Assembly (NCBI RefSeq): GCF_019200975.1
Contig: NZ_JAHTMR010000006.1
Span: 272,598-336,597, forward strand
Length of the DNA stretch: 64,000 bases
Direction of reading: 5' to 3'
From: Pseudomonas sp. PD9R
GTDB taxonomy: Bacteria > Pseudomonadota > Gammaproteobacteria > Pseudomonadales > Pseudomonadaceae
Below the pieces are notes generated by a model. The model saw only the letters and a list, made by a program, of their open reading frames with translations, was not told the origin of the DNA and did not search any database. The first letter of the stretch is position 1; each line of letters starts with the position of its first letter. Below are positions 57,392 to 64,000 of this stretch, one piece after another. Made by a program: the position numbers and the translations under genes.

Positions 57392-58828
57392 TCAGCTCTC
57401 GCTGGCCACCCCGGTCTTGCGCCGTGGAATGCCCAGGCGCTGACGGCGTTCCCACAGGCATTTGCGACTGACGCCGAGTTTGCGCGCCAGCTCGGTTTCG
57501 GTCATGTGGTCCTGGTGTTCGAGCACGAAATGCTGGAAATAGTCTTCCAGCGACAAATCTTCAGTCGGCTCATGGCTGTTGTTGGAGGCATTGCTGCCTT
57601 GCTGCGGCGCCAGGCCAATGAACTCGTCGTCTTCCAGATCACCCAGTTCGATGTCGATACCCAGCAGTTCGGCAGAAATCTCCGGGCTCTCGCACAGAAT
57701 CACTGCACGCTCGACCGCGTTTTCCAGTTCCCGAACGTTGCCTGGCCATGAGTAATGGCGAATGGCTTGTTCGGCGTCGGGTGCGAATTTAAGGTCCGTG
57801 CGGTTGATCCGCGCGCTCTGCCGCGCCAGGAACGCATTGGCAATTTCGTTGACGTCCGCGCCGCGCTCGCGCAAGGCAGGCAGTTTCAAGGCGATCACAT
57901 GGAGACGGTAATACAAGTCTTCACGGAACTGGCCAATCTTCGCCAGGCTCTTGAGGTCACGGTGAGTCGCAGCAATCAGGCGTACATCGACTTTCTGCGA
58001 TTGAACCGAACCCACTCGACGGATTTCACCTTCCTGCAATACACGCAGCAGTCGCGCCTGGGCTTCCAGTGGCAACTCGCCAATTTCATCGAGGAACAAG
58101 GTGCCGCCATCCGCAGCTTCTACCAGACCGGCGCGGCCGGCGCTGGCGCCGGTAAACGCACCTTTTTCGTGACCGAACAGTTCGGACTCGATCAGGCTTT
58201 CCGGAATGGCCGCGCAATTCACCGAAATCATCGGTGCCTTGGCCCGTTTGGAGAGGTTGTGCAGTGCGCGCGCTACCAGTTCTTTACCGGTGCCTGACTC
58301 ACCTTGAATCAGGACATTGGAGTCGGTCGGCGCAACTTTGCGGATCTTGACGTACAGATCCTGCATCGGTGGGCATGAGCCGATGATGCCGATTTCGCCG
58401 TTGCTGTTATCGACACCCGGTTTTGCCGCGCCATTGGTGGCTTTGCCGGCAACCGGTTCACCGCTGGCTTGCACCGATTGCCGGTCACGCAGGATGCGCG
58501 CGACGGCCTGGAGCATTTCGTCGTGATCGAAAGGCTTGGCGATGTAATCCACCGCGCCCATCTTCATTGAGTCGACGGCCGAACGCAGGCTGGCATAACT
58601 GGTCATGATCAGCACCGGAGTGCCCTGGCCAAGTTTGATCAGTTCGGTGCCCGGTGCGCCTGGCAGACGCAGGTCACTGACGATCAGGTCGAACGTGGGA
58701 ATAGTGAAGCGTTCTTGTGCTTCCTGCACTGAACCGGCTTCGCTGACCTGGTACTGGTTTCGTTCCAGCAGGCGGCGCAAGGCGGAGCGGATAATTGTTT
58801 CGTCTTCGACGATCAAAATGTGCGGCAT
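57392..58828 (-). CDS. cbrB: Sigma-54-dependent response regulator CbrB
   Basis: 478 residues. The receiver domain (1-120) has the acidic pocket EDE at 8-10, the phosphate acceptor D52 in IVSDLRLPG and IAKPF. The AAA+ domain (about 145-380) has [14 protein letters not shown], the sigma-54 loop GAFTGA, and [15 protein letters not shown]-terminal HTH is [20 protein letters not shown]. With CbrA it controls carbon and nitrogen source use and drives crcZ. Confidence 0.97.
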   Translation of the reverse strand: MPHILIVEDETIIRSALRRLLERNQYQVSEAGSVQEAQERFTIPTFDLIVSDLRLPGAPGTELIKLGQGTPVLIMTSYASLRSAVDSMKMGAVDYIAKPFDHDEMLQAVARILRDRQSVQASGEPVAGKATNGAAKPGVDNSNGEIGIIGSCPPMQDLYVKIRKVAPTDSNVLIQGESGTGKELVARALHNLSKRAKAPMISVNCAAIPESLIESELFGHEKGAFTGASAGRAGLVEAADGGTLFLDEIGELPLEAQARLLRVLQEGEIRRVGSVQSQKVDVRLIAATHRDLKSLAKIGQFREDLYYRLHVIALKLPALRERGADVNEIANAFLARQSARINRTDLKFAPDAEQAIRHYSWPGNVRELENAVERAVILCESPEISAELLGIDIELGDLEDDEFIGLAPQQGSNASNNSHEPTEDLSLEDYFQHFVLEHQDHMTETELARKLGVSRKCLWERRQRLGIPRRKTGVASES

Positions 58829-58850
58829 TGATTCGATTCTCTCGACGGTC

Positions 58851-61805
58851 TCAGTTCACAGCGGACGTCGCTTCGACATGACGCGGTAATGTCACCCGGA
58901 TACGGGTGCCGCGTTGGCTCTGAACATCAGCCGGGCTGTCGATGGTGATTTGTCCATAATGCTCTTCAACGATGGAATAGACCAGTGCAAGGCCCAGACC
59001 GGTGCCTTCGCCAGGGTCCTTGGTGGTGAAGAAGGGTTCGAACAATCGGTCCATGATGTTCTTCGGAATACCGCTGCCTTCGTCTTCCACGATCAGATCG
59101 ACCGTGTGTTCGCCGGCTTCGCTTTTGACGCGCACAGCACTGCCGGGAGGCGAGGCGTCGCGGGCGTTTGAGAGCAGGTTGATCAATACTTGGGCAAGCC
59201 GTTGCGGGTCGCCTTCCACCCAGTGATCGGGATCGCACAAGTTGTAGAACTGCACCTCGAAATTGCGTCGGTTCAAGGCCAGCAAGCCGATGGCATCCTG
59301 GGCCACTTCGGCCAGACAGACGGGCTCGTCGCTGTGCTGATGACTACCGGCATGGGCGAAACTCATCAGCGATTGCACGATGCGTGACACACGTTTGGTC
59401 TGTTCGAGGATCTGCCCGCTGATTTCCTTGAGTTCGCCGTCTTCCTCGCGCTCTTCGCGCAGGTTCTGCGCCAGGCAGGCGATGCCGGTGATCGGGTTGC
59501 CGATTTCATGGGCCACACCCGCTGCGAGGCGACCGATGCTGGCAAGGCGCTCGGAATGCACCAGCTTGTCTTCGAGCATCTGGGTTTCGGTCAGGTCTTC
59601 TACCAGCAACACCAGGCCGCTGTTACCGGGCGCGAGCGGTTCATCGATTGCCGCTTTGTGCAGGTTCAACCAGCGGGTCTGACCATCCAGCGCCAGGTGC
59701 TGTTTATGCAAGTGTTCGTCCGGCACATTGATGAAACCTTGCAGCAGCTCTTTCCACGGGTTGGCAATGGTGCTCAGGCGCGAACCGACCACACGCTGCG
59801 CGGCGATCCCGGTCAGCTCCTCCATGGCTTTGTTCCACATGAGGATTTCCTGATCCTTGGCCAGCGAGCAGACGCCCATCGGCAATTCCTGCAAAGTCTG
59901 GCGGTGATAACGGCGCAGGGCATCGAGCTCAGCGGCCAGGCCGGTCAGGCGTGAGTGGTAATCCTCAAGGCGGCTTTCGATGAAGTGGATGTCTTCGGTG
60001 ACGTAGTTTTCGCCGCCGGCCTTATAAGGCAGGAATGTCTCGACCATGTCCTGGGCAACGCTCGGTCCCATCAGGCCGGAGAGGTTGGCTTCGATACGGT
60101 CACGCAAGCGGCGCAAGGCATAAGGCCGGCGCTCGTCGAATGGCAGGTAAAGGTCGCGCAAGGCCTGCTCGACTTCCTTTTGCGCCGCTTTGGCACCCAA
60201 TGGCTTGGCCAGTTGCGTGGCAAATTCCTGGGGGGAGGCGGCGTGCAGCTCGCGGCGTTGTGGGCGACGTACGTTATCCACAGCGCAGGCTTCGGCGGCG
60301 CTGGCCTCTTCGGTGCTGGCGTTGGTGAACAGTGAGATCAGGGTGAACATCAGCACGTTGGCCGCCAGCGAAGCGATCGCCGCCATGTGCCAACTGGTGT
60401 CGTCCAGCACGTAAATCATGTTCAGCAGCGGAATGTAGAAGCCCTGCAGATTGCCGACCAGCGGTAGCAACATGGTCACCAGCCATACCAGTATCCCGGC
60501 CAGCAAACCGGCGATAAAGCCGCGGCGGTTGGCGGTCGGCCAGTACAGCACTGACAGTACGCCGGGCAGGAATTGCAACGTCGCGACGAAGGCGACGATG
60601 CCGAGGTTGGCCAGGTCCTGCTCAGCGCCCAGCAGCAGATAGAAACCGTAACCGGCCATGATGATCGCGACGATGAGTGCCCGGCGCGTCCACTTCAGCC
60701 AGCGGTAGATGTTGCCTTCGGCTGGCGGCTGGTACAGCGGCAACACCAGGTGGTTCAGGGCCATCCCTGACAGCGCCAAAGTGGTGACGATAATCAGGCC
60801 GCTGGCGGCGGACAACCCACCGACATAGGCCAACAATGCCAAGGCTTTGCTATTGGCGGCGATGCCGATACCCAGGGTGAAGTATTCCGGGTTGGTGGTG
60901 GCACCGAGTTTCAGGCCGGCCCAGAGAATCAGCGGCACCGCCAGGCTCATCAGCAGCAGGAACAGTGGCAAGCCCCAGCTCGCGCTGACCAGCGAGCGCG
61001 GGTTGAGGTTTTCGGTGAAGGTCATGTGATACATGTGCGGCATCACGATCGCCGAGGCGAAGAACACCAGCAGCAGCGTGCGCCACGGACCTTCCTGCAA
61101 TGGCGTGTGCAAGGCGGCGAGGGCGGTCTGGTTTTGCAGTAGCCACACCTCAAGCTGTTGTGGGCCGTCGAATACGCCATACAACGCATAAAGACCGACG
61201 CCGCCGATGGCGATCAACTTGATCACCGACTCGAAGGCGATCGCGAACACCAGGCCTTCATGTTTCTCGCGGGTGGCGATGTGTCGGGAGCCGAAGAAAA
61301 TCGTAAATAGGGTGATCAATGCGCAGAAACTCAGGGCCACGCGGTGCTGCACCGGCTCGCGGGTGAGGATGCCGATGGAGTCGGCCACCGCCTGAATCTG
61401 GAGGGCCAGCAGCGGCAGAACCCCTATCAGCATGAAGATCGTGGTCAGCGCGCCGGCCCAGGTACTGCGGAAGCGGAACGCGAACAAATCGGCCAAAGAT
61501 GACAGTTGATAGGTGCGGGTGATCTTCAGGATCGGATACAGCAACACCGGTGCCAGCAGGAACGCCCCGGAAACCCCGAGGTAACTGGACAGGAAACCGT
61601 AACCATACTGATAGGCCAGGCCCACGGTCCCGTAAAACGCCCAGGCACTGGCATAGACGCCCAGCGACAGGGTGTAGGTGAGCGGGTGGCGAATGATCGC
61701 CCGGGGGATCATGCCCCGTTCACTGATCCAGGCCACACCGAACAGCACCGCCAGGTACGCGGCACTGATCAGGATCATCTGGGTCAGGCTAAAGCTCATC
61801 GGCAT
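58851..61805 (-). CDS. cbrA: Sensor histidine kinase CbrA with a sodium-solute-symporter domain
   Basis: 984 residues. The first part (about 1-490) has 13 membrane helices of the SLC5/SSS transporter family (for example [20 protein letters not shown]); CbrA transports histidine in some pseudomonads. A PAS region (about 620-730) and a HisKA/HATPase kinase follow: [16 protein letters not shown] carries the phospho-His, and [13 protein letters not shown] and [16 protein letters not shown] the ATP site. It signals to CbrB 22 bases downstream. ATG 61799 is a possible alternative start. It overlaps cbrX. Confidence 0.97.
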   Translation of the reverse strand: MPMSFSLTQMILISAAYLAVLFGVAWISERGMIPRAIIRHPLTYTLSLGVYASAWAFYGTVGLAYQYGYGFLSSYLGVSGAFLLAPVLLYPILKITRTYQLSSLADLFAFRFRSTWAGALTTIFMLIGVLPLLALQIQAVADSIGILTREPVQHRVALSFCALITLFTIFFGSRHIATREKHEGLVFAIAFESVIKLIAIGGVGLYALYGVFDGPQQLEVWLLQNQTALAALHTPLQEGPWRTLLLVFFASAIVMPHMYHMTFTENLNPRSLVSASWGLPLFLLLMSLAVPLILWAGLKLGATTNPEYFTLGIGIAANSKALALLAYVGGLSAASGLIIVTTLALSGMALNHLVLPLYQPPAEGNIYRWLKWTRRALIVAIIMAGYGFYLLLGAEQDLANLGIVAFVATLQFLPGVLSVLYWPTANRRGFIAGLLAGILVWLVTMLLPLVGNLQGFYIPLLNMIYVLDDTSWHMAAIASLAANVLMFTLISLFTNASTEEASAAEACAVDNVRRPQRRELHAASPQEFATQLAKPLGAKAAQKEVEQALRDLYLPFDERRPYALRRLRDRIEANLSGLMGPSVAQDMVETFLPYKAGGENYVTEDIHFIESRLEDYHSRLTGLAAELDALRRYHRQTLQELPMGVCSLAKDQEILMWNKAMEELTGIAAQRVVGSRLSTIANPWKELLQGFINVPDEHLHKQHLALDGQTRWLNLHKAAIDEPLAPGNSGLVLLVEDLTETQMLEDKLVHSERLASIGRLAAGVAHEIGNPITGIACLAQNLREEREEDGELKEISGQILEQTKRVSRIVQSLMSFAHAGSHQHSDEPVCLAEVAQDAIGLLALNRRNFEVQFYNLCDPDHWVEGDPQRLAQVLINLLSNARDASPPGSAVRVKSEAGEHTVDLIVEDEGSGIPKNIMDRLFEPFFTTKDPGEGTGLGLALVYSIVEEHYGQITIDSPADVQSQRGTRIRVTLPRHVEATSAVN

Positions 61806-61965
61806 CTTTTTGGCTCTGCAGGATGAAGGTCACGACGATCAGAATCAGCCAGAGCAAATAAGGGCGATACCAGGCGCCAGTGGCGTCGATCCACCAATCC
61901 ATGATGGCTGGGGAAAACAGATAAATCCCCACTACCAGGAGCAGGACCAAGCGATAGATGTACAT
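61789..61965 (-). CDS. cbrX: Small membrane protein CbrX
   Basis: 58 residues, below the usual ORF cutoff. It starts MYIYRLVLLLVVGIYLFSPA behind GAGAGG and contains two hydrophobic segments (about 4-20 and 36-49), with WWIDATGAWYRPYLLW between them and QSQKDADEL at the end. Its 3' end overlaps the cbrA start by about 17 bases. A gene of this size and place was named cbrX in P. putida (cbrXAB). Its role is not settled; coupling CbrA translation is a good guess. Confidence 0.85.
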   Translation of the reverse strand: MYIYRLVLLLVVGIYLFSPAIMDWWIDATGAWYRPYLLWLILIVVTFILQSQKDADEL

Positions 61966-62042
61966 CCCGGCCTCTCTTTTTTATGCGCGTGCCCGAAAAC
62001 GTGCGGCGATGGTAACGGATGGGCGCGCCACTGCAAGTACGA

Positions 62043-62930
62043 TCACTGTAGCTGCGCCTCGGGCAGGTTCAGTGTGCGCGGGATCAGCAGGGCATCCCAG
62101 TGGGCGATTCCCCAGTTCAGGACTTCCCGTGGCGTGGCATAAGCCAGTTCGGTGCCCGGGTTCTGCCCCAGTGCGCGCAAGGCCCGTAGCAATAAAGGTG
62201 TGGCCTGATCTTCGGTCAACGGCGGCGAGCGGTAGGACTTGCCGAGCTTGTTGCCATCGGGCTGGGTAATCAGCGGGATGTGCAAGTAGCGCGGTTGCCG
62301 CAGGCCAAGCAATTCCTGCAAGTAGAGCTGGCGCGGCGTGGAGTCGAGCAGGTCGGCGCCACGGACGATATCGGTGATGCCTTGCCAGGCATCGTCCAGC
62401 ACCACCGCCAGTTGATAAGCGTAGAGCCCGTCGCGGCGGCGAATCACGAAATCACCGACATCCCGGCCCAGGTGCTGGTGGAATTCGCCCTGCACCCGGT
62501 CATTGAAGTGATAGTCCAGCTCAGGAACGCGCACTCGAATGGCGGCGTCTTCGGTGCCATGCCCGGCATTGCGGCACAGCCCCGGATAAATGCCGTGATA
62601 CGGCTCCAGCTGCTTGCGCGAGCAGGTGCACGCATACGCCAGGCCATGATTGAACAGGCGATTGAGGACTTCGGCATAGGCGTCGTGGCGGTCGCTCTGG
62701 CGGACCGTTTCGCCATCCCACTCAAAGCCATAGCTCTCCAGGGCCTTGAGGATCGCTGCTTGAGCACCAGGTTCCTCGCGGGGCGGATCGAGATCTTCCA
62801 TGCGCATCAACCAGCGACCACCCACCGAGCGCGCGTCGAGGTACGAGGCCAATGCTGCGACCAGCGAACCGAAATGCAGATGGCCACTGGGCGTGGGGGC
62901 GAACCGCCCGATGTAGGGAGAGGAGGTCAT
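62043..62930 (-). CDS. gluQRS: Glutamyl-Q tRNA(Asp) synthetase GluQRS
   Basis: 295 residues. It attaches glutamate to the queuosine base of tRNA-Asp. The catalytic core of a glutamyl-tRNA synthetase is present without the anticodon-binding domain: RFAPTPSGHLHFGSLVAALA, a zinc site (YACTCSRKQL ... GLCRNAG) and the KMSKS counterpart KLGKSY. It is shorter than GltX and in its usual place after dksA. Confidence 0.96.
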   Translation of the reverse strand: MTSSPYIGRFAPTPSGHLHFGSLVAALASYLDARSVGGRWLMRMEDLDPPREEPGAQAAILKALESYGFEWDGETVRQSDRHDAYAEVLNRLFNHGLAYACTCSRKQLEPYHGIYPGLCRNAGHGTEDAAIRVRVPELDYHFNDRVQGEFHQHLGRDVGDFVIRRRDGLYAYQLAVVLDDAWQGITDIVRGADLLDSTPRQLYLQELLGLRQPRYLHIPLITQPDGNKLGKSYRSPPLTEDQATPLLLRALRALGQNPGTELAYATPREVLNWGIAHWDALLIPRTLNLPEAQLQ

Positions 62931-62970
62931 GGAGGTAATGTTACTTTTTCCGGGCTGGCGCCAAACACCT

Positions 62971-63070
62971 TGTAGGAGCGAGCTTGCTCGCGATGGTCGT
63001 CAGCGACAACGCTGTAAGCCTGATGTCCTGCGGCGTCCTCAGGTTCATCGCGAGCAAGCTCGCTCCTACA
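62971..63070. repeat. REP pair (type A) between gluQRS and dksA
   Basis: TGTAGGAGCGAGCTTGCTCG and its complement with a spacer of about 55 bases. Both outer ends are intact. Confidence 0.9.
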
Positions 63071-63118
63071 GTGATGGCGATTTCATAGACGCTACAGGTA
63101 TCGGTGGATTACAGAAAC

Positions 63119-63149
63119 AAAAACGGAGCGTTCGCACGCTCCGTTTTTC
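63119..63149 (-). terminator. Terminator after dksA
   Basis: AAAAACGGAGCG-TTCG-CACGCTCCGTTTTT is a symmetrical stem with A and T tails, usable on both strands. It stands a few bases behind the dksA stop. Confidence 0.9.
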
Positions 63150-63162
63150 GTTCAAGTCGCGA

Positions 63163-63603
63163 TTACTTGCCGACTTGCTTTTCCTTGATTTCCGCCAAGG
63201 TCTTGCAGTCGACGCACATGTCGGCCGTAGGACGGGCTTCCAGTCGCTTGACGCCAATTTCGACGCCGCAGGACTCGCACCAGCCGTACTCTTCGTCTTC
63301 GATCAATTGCAGCGTCTTGTCGATTTTCTTGATCAACTTGCGCTCGCGATCGCGGGCTCGCAGTTCGAGGGCGAACTCTTCTTCCTGGCTGGCACGGTCT
63401 GCCGGGTCCGGGAAGTTGGCCGCTTCATCCTTCATGTGATCAACCGTGCGGTCGACTTCCTGCATCAAGTCCTGTTTCCACTTGTTGAGGACCTTGGTGA
63501 AGTGCGCGCGCATGGGCTTGCCCATGTACTCCTCGCCCTTCACTTCTTTGTAGGGTTCGAAGCCGCTGATCGTCGGCTGTTGCTGCTTTGCTTGGGTGGG
63601 CAT
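63163..63603 (-). CDS. dksA: RNA polymerase-binding transcription factor DksA
   Basis: 146 residues. It binds in the secondary channel of RNA polymerase and works with ppGpp, shutting down rRNA and tRNA promoters such as the one at 5148. The coiled coil (about 30-105) carries DPADRASQEEEFALELRARD at its tip, and the zinc finger CESC ... CVDC is complete, so this is the C-type DksA and not the zinc-free DksA2 paralogue. The gene is divergent from the aminotransferase at 63938. Confidence 0.97.
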   Translation of the reverse strand: MPTQAKQQQPTISGFEPYKEVKGEEYMGKPMRAHFTKVLNKWKQDLMQEVDRTVDHMKDEAANFPDPADRASQEEEFALELRARDRERKLIKKIDKTLQLIEDEEYGWCESCGVEIGVKRLEARPTADMCVDCKTLAEIKEKQVGK

Positions 63604-63937
63604 GAAATGGACCGCCTCTACTCTTGTAATCCATCTGCGCAGGATTGCTCCATCACCGACACCTGCCGGCCCTGCGGCTGCAAGCGGGCGAACTTACCAG
63701 ATCAAATCGGACCGCGCTACTCCCGGATGTCGAGCCTGCGGCCCGCGACGCTTGCAAAGAGTGGCAAAGCGCCGTCTGGTGGCTCTGGAGCGCTGCTCAA
63801 TTATTGATTTTAGTCAAACCTTGGGTACTCGCCTGAGTCGTTTTCGGTCTGGGTTATAACGCCTCTGACCGCTTTAGCTTCTCGCTCGTTCCTGAGCTTG
63901 GGTAGAATTGATTCTTTTCCCCGTTGAAGGAAGGCCA
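63604..63937. promoter_or_regulatory. Divergent region between dksA and the aminotransferase gene
   Basis: 334 bases, with no gene I can support. GGTTATAAC (63852-63860) and GGTAGAATTG (63901-63910) look like -10 elements but have no clear -35 partners. The sugar-fermentation gene sfsA found here in some pseudomonads is absent. GAAGGAAGG at 63926-63934 is the ribosome site of the next gene. Confidence 0.4.
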
Positions 63938-64000
63938 ATGGCTCAGTCCTACAGTGCTCGCAGTCGCGCGATCGAACCTTTCCATGTCATGGCGTTGCTG
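63938..64000 (+). CDS. PLP-dependent aminotransferase, N-terminal part only
   Basis: The gene runs off the right edge; 21 codons are seen. MAQSYSARSRAIEPFHVMAL matches the start of the fold-type I aminotransferase that lies beside dksA in Pseudomonas (PA4722 position). The substrate cannot be judged from this piece. The ribosome site GAAGGAAGG is strong. Confidence 0.7.
   Translation, partial: MAQSYSARSRAIEPFHVMALL

Overview
The window is a chromosomal segment of a fluorescent-group Pseudomonas, probably P. fluorescens-like. Three things point there. The gene order dksA-gluQRS-cbrA-cbrB-crcZ-pcnB-folK-panB-panC-panD-pgi-acs is the Pseudomonas arrangement. So is bamD/rluD-pgeF-clpB. Intergenic spaces carry paired REP elements of two types typical of this group (cores GGAGCGAGC-TTGCTCGC and GGAGCTGCCG-AAGGCTGCGATC).

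Layout. 1-5000: start of bamD (minus strand), then rluD, pgeF, a 157-bp palindrome and clpB behind a good sigma-32 promoter. 5148-5716: tRNA genes Asn-Pro-Lys-Pro with a strong sigma-70 promoter. 5886-30838: a 25-kb surface-polysaccharide (O-antigen type) locus, all on the plus strand. 31054-36366: a chemoreceptor with a FliA-type promoter, an NDH-2, and small conserved genes. 36388-41640: yacG-coaE-pilD-pilC-pilB divergent from pilA, which has a sigma-54 promoter. 41948-47927: a BON-domain protein, DUF2845, a large DUF748 protein, an rRNA methyltransferase and an MpaB-type protein. 48032-63603: acs, pgi, the pantothenate genes, folK, pcnB, the small RNA CrcZ, cbrB, cbrA, the small cbrX, gluQRS and dksA. 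The window ends in the start of an aminotransferase gene.

The polysaccharide locus is the accessory part. It opens with CDP-glucose genes (rfbF, rfbG), an RmlC-type epimerase, a zinc-domain C-methyltransferase and a DegT aminotransferase. Together these predict a CDP-linked, C-methyl-branched 4-amino-deoxy sugar. Candidate decorating enzymes follow: a PhyH dioxygenase, a second methyltransferase, a GNAT acetyltransferase, a WbqC protein and a CmcI-like protein. Then come a Wzx flippase, four glycosyltransferases, an epimerase, and a large membrane protein that looks like a Wzx-like half joined to a Wzy-like half, preceded by a truncated diverged copy of its own N-terminus. The locus closes with a three-gene set for a UDP-2-acetamido-2,6-dideoxy-L-hexose (probably UDP-L-QuiNAc), a WbpV-like reductase and WbpM. 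No WbpL-type initiating transferase, Wzz or WaaL is seen.

The locus lies between two imperfect copies of about 100 bp that begin at the 3' end of the tRNA-Lys gene and end in a terminator (5501-5600 and 30847-30945). This suggests that the block was exchanged at, or rearranged next to, the tRNA cluster. Base composition falls clearly at about 14.6-18.3 kb and 21.7-24.7 kb, as expected for transferred polymerase, flippase and transferase genes. This Wzx/Wzy arrangement and its flanking repeats are the least ordinary things in the window.
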